Below are positions 1 through 9,386 of a stretch of DNA of 64,000 nucleotides, piece after piece. The DNA is from Sulfitobacter sp. DSM 110093 (lineage in GTDB: Bacteria; Pseudomonadota; Alphaproteobacteria; Rhodobacterales; Rhodobacteraceae). Position numbers and translations under genes: made by a program. The notes under the pieces are model-generated. The model had not been told where the DNA came from, did no database searches, and was given only the letters and a program-made list of their open reading frames with translations. How positions within the stretch are numbered: position 1 is the first letter of the stretch; every line of letters begins with the position of its first letter. The stretch is from positions 272,545 through 336,544 of the forward strand of contig NZ_CP085168.1 in assembly GCF_022788715.1 (NCBI RefSeq). Reading direction: 5' to 3'.

Positions 1-214
1 TTGTCTCGGTCCAGAAATTTGCTGCCGCCACGCCAAGCGCGTCCTTCGTCTTGAAGTGATGGAAGAACGCACCCTTCGTGACACCGGCCGACTGGCAGAG
101 ATCATCGACTGAGGTCGCGGCGAACCCCTTGCGGCGGATCACGTCGCGCGCGGCTTCCAGCAAGCGTGTGCGCGCATGGCCGCGCTCGGGGGATTGTTTG
201 GTTGGTCTTGGCAT
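1..214 (-). CDS. TetR/AcrR-family transcriptional regulator, partial (N-terminal part)
   Basis: Reverse-strand frame opening with MPRPTKQSPERGHARTRLLE and running off the left edge, so only about 71 residues are visible. They contain the complete TetR DNA-binding helix-turn-helix: an ARDVIRRKGFAATSVDD helix pair followed by GVTKGAFFHHFKTKDAL, the hallmark TetR recognition region. The ligand-binding C-terminal domain lies outside the window. The ATG at 214 is chosen because it is the first in frame and sits just below a perfect palindrome at 222-243, the expected place for an autoregulatory operator. The family represses by binding such palindromes and is released by a small ligand; the ligand cannot be inferred here. 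Confidence 0.88.
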   Translation of the reverse strand, partial: MPRPTKQSPERGHARTRLLEAARDVIRRKGFAATSVDDLCQSAGVTKGAFFHHFKTKDALGVAAANFWTET

Positions 215-221
215 ATTCGAC

Positions 222-243
222 ACATACCATACGGTTGGTATGT
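222..243. promoter_or_regulatory. Palindromic operator upstream of the TetR gene
   Basis: Perfect inverted repeat with arms ACATACCA (222-229) and TGGTATGT (236-243) around a 6-base centre. It lies 7 bases upstream of the TetR start codon. Size and placement fit a TetR-family autoregulatory operator. No recognisable gene starts to the right, so it may serve only the TetR gene. Confidence 0.7.
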
Positions 244-576
244 AGTCAATAATCTGAGACATGACGTGCTGCGGCGATGCCAAAAGTCGCCGTTTGCGCA
301 CTTGAAAATTGATATTGGGCTTCGGCCGAAAGCAGACTATTCAACTATCGCGGCGAAGGGCAGTAAAGTCCGCGTTGCAGACCTTAATGCGCAACGCAGC
401 GAATGACCGCAATCCGCCCTTCCTGTAGCCCGCTGCTTCCGGCCCATTGCGGACCTTGGCCATGAATTCAAGCTGCTGCGGTGCGGCCCGTCATTGCGGC
501 TATTCATTCATAGTTCAGCATTCTGTTGAGTTAAACGTCGCACAGCGGACCCATTTAATGTGCGGACACCCCCAAC
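244..576. other. Intergenic stretch with a dispersed-repeat copy
   Basis: No gene is recognised in this stretch; the short open frames look random. Bases 396-426 (GCAGCGAATGACCGCAATCC and on) resemble the segments at 7859-7890 and 16537-16574, which share a GCAGCGAA(T/A)G core followed by a TTCCGCCC-like block. This points to a dispersed intergenic repeat. Confidence 0.4.
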
Positions 577-608
577 AAAAAACGGCGGGTCCATTGCAGA
601 ACCCGCCG
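577..608 (-). terminator. Rho-independent terminator of the 11-mer repeat protein gene
   Basis: On the minus strand, perfect 8-base arms CGGCGGGT and ACCCGCCG (601-608 and 583-590) enclose a 10-base loop and are followed by six T residues (complement of 577-582). It lies 33 bases past the stop codon at 642, so it ends transcription of the small repeat protein. Confidence 0.85.
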
Positions 609-641
609 CACATCATGTCACAGTTTAAGTGACGGATTGCC

Positions 642-947
642 TTAGCTGAACTTCTTGGAAGCCGAACCAGCTTTGTCAGATGCGCATTTATCTGCGGCGT
701 CTTTGGCGGCAGAATTGAACTTGTCTGTCGATTCTTTGGTGCTGGCTGTGAGCCGCTCGCTGGCCTCTTTAGCGTTGGCTGTGAACTTTTCACCGGCCTC
801 TTTGGCGCTGGCTGCAACCTTGCCATTCACTTCTTCACCGACCTCAGAATTCAGCTCTTGCGTCTCGGTGCCAGCTTCCTGGGTCAGTTCGCCGACATCT
901 TGCGCGGAACGTTTCAGGATGAGCCATCCAACAAATACGCATCCCAT
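642..947 (-). CDS. Small LEA-like protein with 11-residue repeats
   Basis: A protein of about 101 residues starting MGCVFVGWLILKRSAQDVGE. After a short hydrophobic N-terminus it has four tandem 11-residue repeats: ASAKEAGEKFT, ANAKEASERLT, ASTKESTDKFN and SAAKDAADKCA. Alanine, lysine and glutamate-rich 11-mers are the signature of group 3 late-embryogenesis-abundant and similar amphipathic-helix proteins, which are often desiccation or membrane associated. A strong terminator follows at 577-608. The start is uncertain: there is no clear ribosome binding site, and the first 30 or so bases overlap the 3' end of the LysR gene, so the original 5' end may have been lost by rearrangement. The function is inferred only from the repeats. 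Confidence 0.55.
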   Translation of the reverse strand: MGCVFVGWLILKRSAQDVGELTQEAGTETQELNSEVGEEVNGKVAASAKEAGEKFTANAKEASERLTASTKESTDKFNSAAKDAADKCASDKAGSASKKFS

Positions 948-1852
948 ATCCCAGACCTGACGGAACCTCTTATATGGTCCAGCAGAACCTCTTGAATGGC
1001 CTCGGTTGCGAAGGTCGGTGGACGCGATGCGAGGCGACAAAGGTAGAGCGTTCGCGACAGCTCCGGTGCAGTTATGGCGCGGGCGTGGACAACGCCACTT
1101 TGCAGTTGATCGTGCATGAACAGGCGTGTGCCGATGATGCAGCCTAACCCCGCCTCGATCGATCCTGCAATGGCCTGCACGGAGTTAATCTGCAGAATCG
1201 CTTTGGCCTCAATCTTCTTTAGCAAAGTTACGTCATCAACGATCGCGCGCGCTGACACACCTTGCCGCAGAAGGATCATTGGCAACTCAAGAAAATCGGC
1301 AAAAGTAATGGGATCGTCGGAATCTCCAATGATCTCCCTGCGGCCGACGCAGTACAACCTTTCCTCCAGTACGGGACGGGTTTCGAAAGCGGGATCGGTA
1401 GGCGGATTGTAGATAAGTGCCATGTCCACCTCTGAAGCTAAGAGGTAAGGCAGCGCCGCGCCGGAAAGACTTTCAGTCAACGCTAATTGGACCTTCGGAA
1501 AGTCGCGCACCACCTGAGTGATAAAGTCCACTCCGATCGCCTTTACACCTGAAAAGGACATGCCCACCGACACGGGTCCCGAGATGATATTTCTCGCGTC
1601 CTTTAGGTCGGTTTCGGCGGCATTCATCGCCCGGAGGATTGAGCGTGCATGGCCATAAAGTCTGTGCCCCGCTGCGGTCGGCTCCATTCCGCGTGGCTTT
1701 CGACGGAACAACGGCGTAGAGAATCGCGCCTCCATCTGGGACAGGTGATGGCTGAGCGCCGACGATGCGATGCGTAGGGTAGCCGAGGCCTGAGCCAGCG
1801 ACCCATGTTCGTAAATTGCTGCAAAATATAGAAGTTGACGTGTATCAAGCAT
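914..1852 (-). CDS. LysR-family transcriptional regulator
   Basis: A 312-residue protein, the normal LysR length. Residues 1-60 form the winged helix-turn-helix (LLYFAAIYEHGSLAQASATL, then SSALSHHLSQMEARFSTPLF), followed by the periplasmic-binding-protein-like effector domain (from about residue 90, GPVSVGMSFSGVKAIGVDF). It is divergently transcribed from the CoA-transferase/lyase/TRAP operon that starts at 1937, with an 84-base AT-rich gap. By the usual LysR rule it is the likely activator of that operon, responding to its substrate or a CoA intermediate. The last residues overlap the small repeat protein gene downstream on the same strand. Confidence 0.88.
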   Translation of the reverse strand: MLDTRQLLYFAAIYEHGSLAQASATLRIASSALSHHLSQMEARFSTPLFRRKPRGMEPTAAGHRLYGHARSILRAMNAAETDLKDARNIISGPVSVGMSFSGVKAIGVDFITQVVRDFPKVQLALTESLSGAALPYLLASEVDMALIYNPPTDPAFETRPVLEERLYCVGRREIIGDSDDPITFADFLELPMILLRQGVSARAIVDDVTLLKKIEAKAILQINSVQAIAGSIEAGLGCIIGTRLFMHDQLQSGVVHARAITAPELSRTLYLCRLASRPPTFATEAIQEVLLDHIRGSVRSGIWDAYLLDGSS

Positions 1853-1936
1853 TCTGGATTCCAGAAGGGTTCTGTCTAAACATTATAATATTCAGTGGTT
1901 GCACCTTTGGCTATGGTTTGTCGAGGGAGGATATTT

Positions 1937-3121
1937 ATGACTACTGACATCAGGCCGCTGGCTGGGTACCGTGTTATCGAAATGACCCATATGATCATGG
2001 GGCCGTCCTGCGGCATGTTCCTTGGCATGCTTGGCGCAGAGGTGATCAAGGTCGAACCTCCGGCAGGTGACAAGACCCGCGCGCTCACGGGTATGGGGAG
2101 TGGCTTCTACCCGACCTTCAATCGCGGCAAGAAAAGCGTCACACTTGATCTTAAATCGGACGCGGGCCAAGACGCCTTGCACCGGCTCCTTGAGAGTGCA
2201 GACGTCTTTGTCGAGAATTTTCGGGACCAGTCTCTCGCCAAGATGGGGTTTGCGCCAGAGGTGTTGAAGGCCCGTTATCCAAGTTTAATCGTATCGTCAC
2301 TCAAGGGCTTTTTGAAGGGGCCCTATGAAAATCGGACGGCGATGGACGAGGTCGTGCAGATGATGACCGGCATGGCCTATATGACAGGTCCGACCGGTCG
2401 CCCGCTGCGCATCGGTTCTTCGGCAAATGATATCATGGGCGGGCTTTTCGGTGCATTCGCCGTTCTCGCGGCCTTGCTGCAGCGGGAGAAAGACGGCGAG
2501 GGCCATGTCGTGCGCACCGGTCTCTTCGAAAACTGTCTCCTCTTGGTGGCGCAGCACATGGTCCAGTTCGACATCGAGGGGCGCGAGGCACCGCCGATGC
2601 CGGAGCGCGAGTTCTCCTGGCCTGTATATGATATCTTCGAGACTTCCGAGTGCCGTCAGATATTCATCGGGGCCGTGACCGAGGGACAATGGGCAACACT
2701 TTGCAACATACTGGGGCTTCAGGAGCTTTTGACCGATCCTGCCCTTCAGACCCGTATGAACCAGATCAACGCCCGTGACCGTACGATACCTGTCTTCACG
2801 GAGGCTGTCCGCAGCCGCTCCTTTGACGACCTTATTGCTGCTTTCGAAGATGCGGGTATACCGTTTTCGCCGATCCATCGCCCAGCAGAAATGTATGATG
2901 ACCCACACGTGACGCGTCTTGGCGGGCTCTTTACCTCATCATTGCCAGATGGAACAACCTACCGCGCCCCCGCCATGCCGTTCGAGATAGACGACCAAAC
3001 TCTTGTCGGAGACAATCTCGACATCGTCGCGAACGGGGCGGATACTCACTCTGTGCTGTCCAAGGTCGGCTTAACCAAAACCGAGATCGCCGCGGCCAGT
3101 GGCATGGAAACGGCAGCATGA
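1937..3121 (+). CDS. CaiB/BaiF family III CoA-transferase
   Basis: A 394-residue protein. The ATG at 1937 (MTTDIRPLAGYRVIEMTHMI) is preferred over an upstream in-frame start because GGGAGGA lies 6 bases before it. Family III fold: N-terminal GYRVIEM and LGAEVIKVEPPAGD, then NRGKKSVTLDLKS, and the SANDIMGG segment whose Asp165 matches the catalytic aspartate of formyl-CoA transferase. It would move CoA from a donor such as succinyl-CoA or acetyl-CoA to a carboxylate in the cytoplasm. Its stop overlaps the start of the lyase gene by 4 bases, so the two enzymes are almost certainly consecutive: CoA activation, then cleavage. The exact substrate is not readable. Confidence 0.9.
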   Translation: MTTDIRPLAGYRVIEMTHMIMGPSCGMFLGMLGAEVIKVEPPAGDKTRALTGMGSGFYPTFNRGKKSVTLDLKSDAGQDALHRLLESADVFVENFRDQSLAKMGFAPEVLKARYPSLIVSSLKGFLKGPYENRTAMDEVVQMMTGMAYMTGPTGRPLRIGSSANDIMGGLFGAFAVLAALLQREKDGEGHVVRTGLFENCLLLVAQHMVQFDIEGREAPPMPEREFSWPVYDIFETSECRQIFIGAVTEGQWATLCNILGLQELLTDPALQTRMNQINARDRTIPVFTEAVRSRSFDDLIAAFEDAGIPFSPIHRPAEMYDDPHVTRLGGLFTSSLPDGTTYRAPAMPFEIDDQTLVGDNLDIVANGADTHSVLSKVGLTKTEIAAASGMETAA

Positions 3122-4071
3122 GCCGCGCGAATGCCATCTATCCTGCCGACCGCGTCACATTGCGTGAGGTTGGCTTGCGTGACGGATTGCAGATTGCAAA
3201 ATCACAGCCCACGACTCAGGCCAAGATCGCCTGGCTGGAGGCTGAACTTGCTGCCGGTGTGCGCCACTTCGAGATTGGATCATTTCTTCCCGCAACCCGC
3301 TTTCCTCAGTTTGCTGACATCGCCGAGATGGTCGCAGCAGGCGAGCGCCTGAACATCCACTCTGCTGCGCTGACCCTGAACGAGCGTGGCGCGGAAGCCG
3401 CTGTGCAGACCGCGATCCGCGAAATGGTCTGCGTTATTTCTGCAACAGAAGAACACAGTCAGGCCAATACGCGCCGCTCACGCGAAGCCGCTGTCGAACT
3501 GGTTGGCAAAGTCACGGCAATGCGCGATGCGCGAGCTCCCGACACCCTTGTAAACGCCGGAATCTCGATGGCGCTCGGCTGTTCGATTTCTGGCGATGTG
3601 GACCCTGAAGAGGTTGTCCGTTTGGCGGCAGCCTGTATTGAGGCAGGTGCCGATATTGTCGGGATCGCAGATACAGTTGGCTACGCAGGTCCAAAGGCAG
3701 TTGGCGCGCTTTGTGCGCGGATGCAAAAGCTGTGCGGTGATCAGCCGTTCATTATCCACCTGCATGACACGCGGGGAATGGGCGTGGCCAATGCAGCGGC
3801 TGCTTTGGATAACGGGGCGCGGGTGATTGATGCATCGCTGGGCGGATTGGGGGGATGCCCCTTTGCACCCGGTGCGACCGGCAATGCTGTTTTCGAAGAT
3901 ATCGTTTTCCTGTCCGAGACCATGGGTTTCACAACCGGGATCGACCTCGAGAGGTTGAAAGAAGTTCGGCGTATCGCGGAGGAGGCGATGCCCTATGACG
4001 AGTTCCACGGGGCCCTGCATCGTGCAGGTCCACCGAAGAACGCAGATTGGCAGACCAAATCATTGGTTTGA
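3118..4071 (+). CDS. Hydroxymethylglutaryl-CoA lyase-like enzyme
   Basis: A 317-residue TIM-barrel protein of the HMG-CoA lyase family, full length. Diagnostic motifs are REVGLRDGLQ (Arg21 and Asp22 at the active site), HLHDTRGMGVAN (metal-binding histidines) and GGLGGCPFAPGATGN, which carries the catalytic loop cysteine. The reaction would be retro-aldol cleavage of a 3-hydroxy-3-methyl acyl-CoA to acetyl-CoA plus a keto acid. With the CoA-transferase in front and a dicarboxylate-type TRAP transporter behind, 3-hydroxy-3-methylglutarate or citramalate are candidate substrates (inference). It starts inside the end of the transferase gene (ATGA overlap). Confidence 0.9.
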   Translation: MSRANAIYPADRVTLREVGLRDGLQIAKSQPTTQAKIAWLEAELAAGVRHFEIGSFLPATRFPQFADIAEMVAAGERLNIHSAALTLNERGAEAAVQTAIREMVCVISATEEHSQANTRRSREAAVELVGKVTAMRDARAPDTLVNAGISMALGCSISGDVDPEEVVRLAAACIEAGADIVGIADTVGYAGPKAVGALCARMQKLCGDQPFIIHLHDTRGMGVANAAAALDNGARVIDASLGGLGGCPFAPGATGNAVFEDIVFLSETMGFTTGIDLERLKEVRRIAEEAMPYDEFHGALHRAGPPKNADWQTKSLV

Positions 4072-4096
4072 GTTAAATATGGGAGGAGAAACCAAA

Positions 4097-5083
4097 ATGA
4101 AATACATCGTATCCGCGGCCCTTGGCGCGGCCATCTTCGCGGCATCAGCACCGGCCTCACAGGCCGCCACAGAAATGCGTTGCAGTCACCAATTGCCTCC
4201 GTCGCACCACATTGCCAAGGTTGTCGACCGCTGGGCCGCAGAGGTCGAGACTCTCTCCGAAGGTGAGATCGACGTGCAGGTTTTTGGTGCCGACAGCCTT
4301 GTAGGTGCGCGCGAGAACATCGTGGCGACTGCCAAAGGCGACATCGAATGCGCTTTTTCGCTCAACTTCCAGTGGGGCAAAACTCTACCAATTATGAACG
4401 TGACTGTCGCGCCCTTCGCCTTTGGCGATATCGAGGTCTGGGAGAAATGGCCAACCTCTGAAGCAGCGGCATTTCTGGAAGAAAAGCTGCTTGAGAAAGG
4501 GGTCCGGAACATCGCTTGGCTGTTCCAGACTAACACCTCCGTATTCACCACGAATGGAGAGCCACTGGTAACACCTGAGGATTTCGAAGGTCTGAAGATG
4601 CGTGGCCTGACACCGCCCTTTGACGCTTCCCTTTCAGCGCTCGGGGCCACGCCTACTGCAATGCCCGGCTCTGAGGTGTATCAGGCGTTGGCGACTGGTA
4701 TCATCGATGGTGCCGTTACTGACGTCGCCGCCGCCGTATCGCGGAAGTACTATGAGGTGCAGGACGCCTTTACTGTCGTACCGGTACTATCAGCCTATCT
4801 GCATGGCTATCTGAACCCAGATTTCTACGACGGATTGTCGGATAAGTCCAAGAATGCGCTTAAGGAAGCGGGCTTGAAGGCATCGGAATGGGCCATTGAG
4901 GCCTCAACCGAAGCGGGTGCGGCCGGTCCCGCTCAGCTTGAGGAAAAAGGTGTTACAGTTCATATCGCAACACCCAAAGAGATCGCGGCACTTGAAGCGG
5001 TCATGCGGCCTGCTTTCGACAAGTCTTTTGGGGAAGGCAATGCGGACAGCCAGAAGCTTCTCGAACTCATCGGCAAGATGTGA
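4097..5083 (+). CDS. TRAP transporter solute-binding protein (DctP family)
   Basis: A 328-residue periplasmic protein. ATG 4097 follows a strong GGGAGGAG ribosome binding site (4081-4088) and opens a typical Sec signal peptide (MKYIVSAALGAAIFAASAPA, cleavage after SQAA). The mature part begins TEMRCSHQLPPSHHIAKVVD and keeps the DctP landmarks: GADSLVGARENI, and near residues 155-165 FEGLKMRGLTPPF, whose arginine usually binds the substrate carboxylate. It captures an organic acid for the membrane subunits encoded next. It lies 25 bases after the lyase gene in one operon. Confidence 0.92.
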   Translation: MKYIVSAALGAAIFAASAPASQAATEMRCSHQLPPSHHIAKVVDRWAAEVETLSEGEIDVQVFGADSLVGARENIVATAKGDIECAFSLNFQWGKTLPIMNVTVAPFAFGDIEVWEKWPTSEAAAFLEEKLLEKGVRNIAWLFQTNTSVFTTNGEPLVTPEDFEGLKMRGLTPPFDASLSALGATPTAMPGSEVYQALATGIIDGAVTDVAAAVSRKYYEVQDAFTVVPVLSAYLHGYLNPDFYDGLSDKSKNALKEAGLKASEWAIEASTEAGAAGPAQLEEKGVTVHIATPKEIAALEAVMRPAFDKSFGEGNADSQKLLELIGKM

Positions 5084-5620
5084 GTGGGCATTGGCATGAT
5101 TGACCACAAAGAGTGGGGGGCGGCAAACGTTCCCCTCTTCCCCGACCGCATTGTCACCTGCCTTGTCCGTTTTTGCGGCGCACTGAGCACGGCGTTGATC
5201 CTGGTGATTTTTGTCCAGATCGTTTTCGCCGTAATCCGGCGCTATCTTTTCGACAGTCCCCTGCAATGGAGTGATGAGATGATTGGCTATATGCTCGTTA
5301 CCTTTGTCATGCTGGGCTCTGCCGAAGCGCTGCGGCGGGGGGATCATATCGCAATTGACCTTGCGTCGGCCCAGTTGCGTCCTCGAATGGCGCGCATCCA
5401 GATAGCCATTGCGAACCTGTCAGTTATGGCGTTCGCCATCATCGTCGGCCTGTCCATCTGGGATAGCATTTCCTTCGCATATAGTTTCGGCTCCTACTCT
5501 GTCGGCTATATCGAGATTGCGACATGGATTCCGCAGGCACCGATCGTTCTTGGCATGGCCCTGCTATTTCTGACCGCGGGACTTGGCTTTTACCGCTCAG
5601 TCAGGGGATTGCCTCAATGA
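5084..5620 (+). CDS. TRAP transporter small permease (DctQ family)
   Basis: About 178 residues with four predicted membrane helices and the DctQ signature around LQWSDEMIGYMLVTFVMLGSAEALRRGDHI. The start is ambiguous: a GTG at 5084 directly after the binding-protein stop, or an ATG at 5096. Neither has a strong ribosome binding site, and translational coupling is likely. It ends in an ATGA overlap with the large permease gene. It bridges the large subunit to the membrane and is needed for sodium-coupled uptake. Confidence 0.88.
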   Translation: MGIGMIDHKEWGAANVPLFPDRIVTCLVRFCGALSTALILVIFVQIVFAVIRRYLFDSPLQWSDEMIGYMLVTFVMLGSAEALRRGDHIAIDLASAQLRPRMARIQIAIANLSVMAFAIIVGLSIWDSISFAYSFGSYSVGYIEIATWIPQAPIVLGMALLFLTAGLGFYRSVRGLPQ

Positions 5621-6903
5621 CCCTGGTACTTGTCTTTGCAGGCTTGATCTTGCTTTTGCTTACAGGCATCCCGATCTTCGCAGCGTTGGGCCTTACAGCC
5701 AGCGCCATCATGATGATTGCCGAAGGTGATATCGATGGATTGGGGAAGGCTGTCTTTGCCCATCTGGACAAACCGATCTTGAGCACCATTCCCCTCTTCG
5801 TTTTCATGGCACATGTTATGATCCGGGCAAAGGTAATCGAAGACCTCTACACCTTTGCTCATACCGTCATCGGTCATGTAAAAGGGGGGCTGGGTGTCGC
5901 GACAGTTCTTGCCTGCACCATATTCGCCGCCATCTCCGGCTCATCTGTCGCTACGGCTCTTTCCATCGGGTCAAGTGCCATCCCCCAGATGAAACGTTTT
6001 GGCTACGCAGAGCGCGATGCGTTGGGCGTTGTGGCGGCTGGTGGCACACTGGGCATCCTGATCCCGCCATCCGGACCCATGATCCTATATGCCATCGTGT
6101 CGGAGGCATCCATTGGCGCGCTGTTTCTGGCCGGGATCGTACCGGGAATGTTGTTGGCGCTGATGTTCTCTGCCTATTGCATGGTCCAGGCGCGCGGGCG
6201 CAACGGGATAGACACACCTGACTGGGCAGGCTGGACAGCTGCGGCCTCGGCCTTCCGCCGTTCGGTCTGGGCGCTGCTTGCCCCGCCTGTTGTAATGGGC
6301 GGCATTTACTTCGGTATCTTCACCGCATCCGAAGCCGCCGCCGCAGGTTGCTTGTACGCCTTGCTGGTTGCTGTGTTAGTCTATCGCAGTTTCGGGCTGC
6401 GTGATCTTTGGGCATGTGCCTATGCGACGATGCGGACCTCAATGATGGTTTTCATGATTATCGCTGGGGCTGCCATGTTCGGGCATGCCATTACGTTGGT
6501 CCGTCTTCCGGTCGGTGTGACGGAAGCCGTGACAAGCCTTGGGCTTGGGCCAATTGGGTTTATTCTGGTGGTGATGTGTCTCATTTTCGTGCTGGGCATG
6601 TTTCTTGAGTCTATTGCGATCATCCTGATCACGACACCGATCTTGTTACCCACAATGACTGTCCTTGGCATCGACCCGATCTGGTACGGCGTCCTCTTGA
6701 TGATCAACCTCGAACTGGCGATGATTACGCCACCTGTCGGGATGAATCTTTTCGTGATCAAAGGCATCACCGACGCTCCACTCGGAACAATCGTACGAGG
6801 GGCGGCTCCGTTCGTTGGAATCATGTTATTTGGCCTCGCGCTTTTAATTGTAATGCCAGGGCTTACGACATGGTTGCCAACCGCTGCTGGGTTTGGACGT
6901 TGA
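5617..6903 (+). CDS. TRAP transporter large permease (DctM family)
   Basis: A 428-residue membrane protein with about 12 hydrophobic helices. ATG 5617 (MTLVLVFAGLILLLLTGIPI) overlaps the DctQ stop. Family landmarks include the GSSVATALSIGSSAIPQMKR segment, GGTLGILIPPSGPMILYAIV, and a second repeat ending in LAMITPPVGMNLFVIKG. It forms the Na+-driven elevator that moves the substrate delivered by the binding protein. It is the last gene of the operon; IS21 debris follows after about 150 bases. Confidence 0.92.
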   Translation: MTLVLVFAGLILLLLTGIPIFAALGLTASAIMMIAEGDIDGLGKAVFAHLDKPILSTIPLFVFMAHVMIRAKVIEDLYTFAHTVIGHVKGGLGVATVLACTIFAAISGSSVATALSIGSSAIPQMKRFGYAERDALGVVAAGGTLGILIPPSGPMILYAIVSEASIGALFLAGIVPGMLLALMFSAYCMVQARGRNGIDTPDWAGWTAAASAFRRSVWALLAPPVVMGGIYFGIFTASEAAAAGCLYALLVAVLVYRSFGLRDLWACAYATMRTSMMVFMIIAGAAMFGHAITLVRLPVGVTEAVTSLGLGPIGFILVVMCLIFVLGMFLESIAIILITTPILLPTMTVLGIDPIWYGVLLMINLELAMITPPVGMNLFVIKGITDAPLGTIVRGAAPFVGIMLFGLALLIVMPGLTTWLPTAAGFGR

Positions 6904-7001
6904 TCTAAAAAGCGCTCGTTCCATGAAAAAGGTGCTGGTCGGGGCCGCGCTGCAAGGATGTAAAAAGCTCTCCGCTCGTCCTGAATTCGTGTGTGTGTTT
7001 A

Positions 7002-7596
<595 letters not shown>

Positions 7597-8012
7597 TTTT
7601 TATGACGGAAGCCTTGGGTCCGGTGCCTTGCAAATGCCGTAGGTGCGACTGTCAACCGTCTTTGCGGCTACCACCTCAATGGGATGAGTCTGTCTATACT
7701 TTATGAAAAGTCTCATCTGGTGATCGGTTACGTGCTATCCCGGCACAAACGTGGTTCTCCATTCCAGAAAATCCCAGATTTGCAGAACTACTACGATTGC
7801 AGAGACGCTTTTGCTGAATGGCCGCTCTCACATCATTTAGTGGGAGTCTTCGCATTCGGCAGCGAATGACTGGTTTCCGCCCCGCATGTCGATCGACGAG
7901 AACGGCCCAAAGCCGACATTACCCGCTCACTCAAGCAATGTCTGCTATGAGGTGATCATGGCTGCATTCCTCGAATACGGCAAGTCTGCCTGTGGTCGGG
8001 CCCAGATCGCGT
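7597..8012. other. Intergenic stretch with a dispersed-repeat copy at 7859-7890
   Basis: No gene is recognised here. Bases 7859-7890 (GCAGCGAATGACTGGTTTCC then GCCCCGCATGTC) match the segments at 396-426 and 16537-16574. The 61-codon open frame at 7684 has no ribosome binding site or recognisable product. Confidence 0.4.
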
Positions 8013-9386
8013 TTACCCAACAAAGATGATCTCGAAAGTTGTTCCTGGCTTATTTTCCGACACAGTTATGTCAGCACCATGCAGATCACAGATGGCTTTT
8101 ACTAATGCCAGGCCAAGGCCATTTCCAGGACTATTCCGACTCTTCTCACCCCTGAAAAATCGTCGAAAAATACGCTCTCGGTCATCGCGTTCGATCCCCG
8201 GACCGCTGTCAGCGATGCGCAAGGTCGGGCCGGCAGGTGTGCTCTCCGCTAAGACCAAAACCTTAGAACCAGCGGGACAATGTTTGATCGCGTTCTCGAC
8301 AAGGTTCGACAGTAATTGCGTCAGAAGATTTCTATCACCAATAACCGCAAGCTGTTCGTCCGGCATCTTAGTGGTCAACTCAATGCCAGCATTCTCTGCC
8401 GTCGGCTCAAAGACTTCCGTAACATTGGCTATGATCTCAGAAAGATCGTTCAGCCTGAACCTTTCGCGACGGTCACTTCCCTCAATCTGAGCGATACGCA
8501 AAAGGGCGTTGAAGGTCGCTATGATTTCTTCAGTTTGATCAAGACTGGCCGAAATATCGTCCGGCCGAATAGTCGGACTGTCTCGTAGTTTCTCCAGCCG
8601 CTGCCGAAGATGCTGAAGCGGTGTGCGCATATCATGGGCAATGTCATTCGAGATCTGTTCTTGGCTTTCGAGCAAGCGTTTGATCTGGCCGAGCATACTA
8701 TTTATCTCGGTTGATACCCGCGAAAGGTCATCACGAGCCTTTGGGACCGTTGAAATACGGGAAGCGAGGTTGCCAGAGGAAACCTCCGCGAGGGTATTGG
8801 ATATCGCCGTAATCCGCCGCTCGGTGATGCGGCCTATTCGGACACCCACGATAAGGCCGAGGATCACAACCGCCAAATAGCCCACCACCAAAGCCATGCC
8901 GAGCGCTTCCAGAATCTCCAAGACGATATGGTCTCCTGCCCCTTGGATCAGGAGATAGGGGCCAACATCATCTGCGCGTAGCCAATAGCCGGTGACCTCA
9001 TCGTGGATTTCTCCAGCAAGAGGCAAATCCTGGGCGGGAAGGTAGTCTGGCAAAGGGCTTGCGAAGGTCGAGGACAGGTTACCGGAAACGATCGTGCTGT
9101 CTGAGTTTAAGAGCTGGTAAACCCGGGCATTCTGAAAGCTGACTTCGGCGAGGGCATCTACACGGTCGATCAACACCTCATCGCCGCCCAACTCAAAAAT
9201 TTCAACGAGCGTCTCCGCATCGCTACGCATTTGATCGAGGACCCAGTCTTGAACTTCGTATTGCGTGAACCAATAGGCCAAGGCGAAGACCAGTGCAGAA
9301 AGCACCGAATAGAGGAACGAGTATTGCAAAGACAGCCTTATGGATGTCCTCAACGCGGTTGGATCTTTGCGCGCGTGCTTATCCAT
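8013..9386 (-). CDS. Two-component sensor histidine kinase
   Basis: A 457-residue membrane kinase. A first transmembrane helix (residues about 20-42) and a second (about 160-184) enclose a periplasmic sensor domain of about 115 residues. A HAMP linker follows, then the dimerisation domain SNDIAHDMRTPLQHL with phosphorylated His251. The ATPase domain shows an N box (NLVENAIKHCP), G1 (DSGPGIERDD) and G2 (GNGLGLALVKA). It overlaps the response-regulator gene by 8 bases, so the pair is co-translated. It is divergent from the glycosyltransferase operon at 10192 and may control it; many systems next to arnT-like genes answer to envelope stress, cations or antimicrobial peptides (inference). Confidence 0.92.
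   Translation of the reverse strand: MDKHARKDPTALRTSIRLSLQYSFLYSVLSALVFALAYWFTQYEVQDWVLDQMRSDAETLVEIFELGGDEVLIDRVDALAEVSFQNARVYQLLNSDSTIVSGNLSSTFASPLPDYLPAQDLPLAGEIHDEVTGYWLRADDVGPYLLIQGAGDHIVLEILEALGMALVVGYLAVVILGLIVGVRIGRITERRITAISNTLAEVSSGNLASRISTVPKARDDLSRVSTEINSMLGQIKRLLESQEQISNDIAHDMRTPLQHLRQRLEKLRDSPTIRPDDISASLDQTEEIIATFNALLRIAQIEGSDRRERFRLNDLSEIIANVTEVFEPTAENAGIELTTKMPDEQLAVIGDRNLLTQLLSNLVENAIKHCPAGSKVLVLAESTPAGPTLRIADSGPGIERDDRERIFRRFFRGEKSRNSPGNGLGLALVKAICDLHGADITVSENKPGTTFEIIFVG

Noticed and set aside
176..406. 76-codon plus-strand frame across the TetR start and operator
   Set aside because: Overlaps the TetR coding region and its operator; no family similarity.
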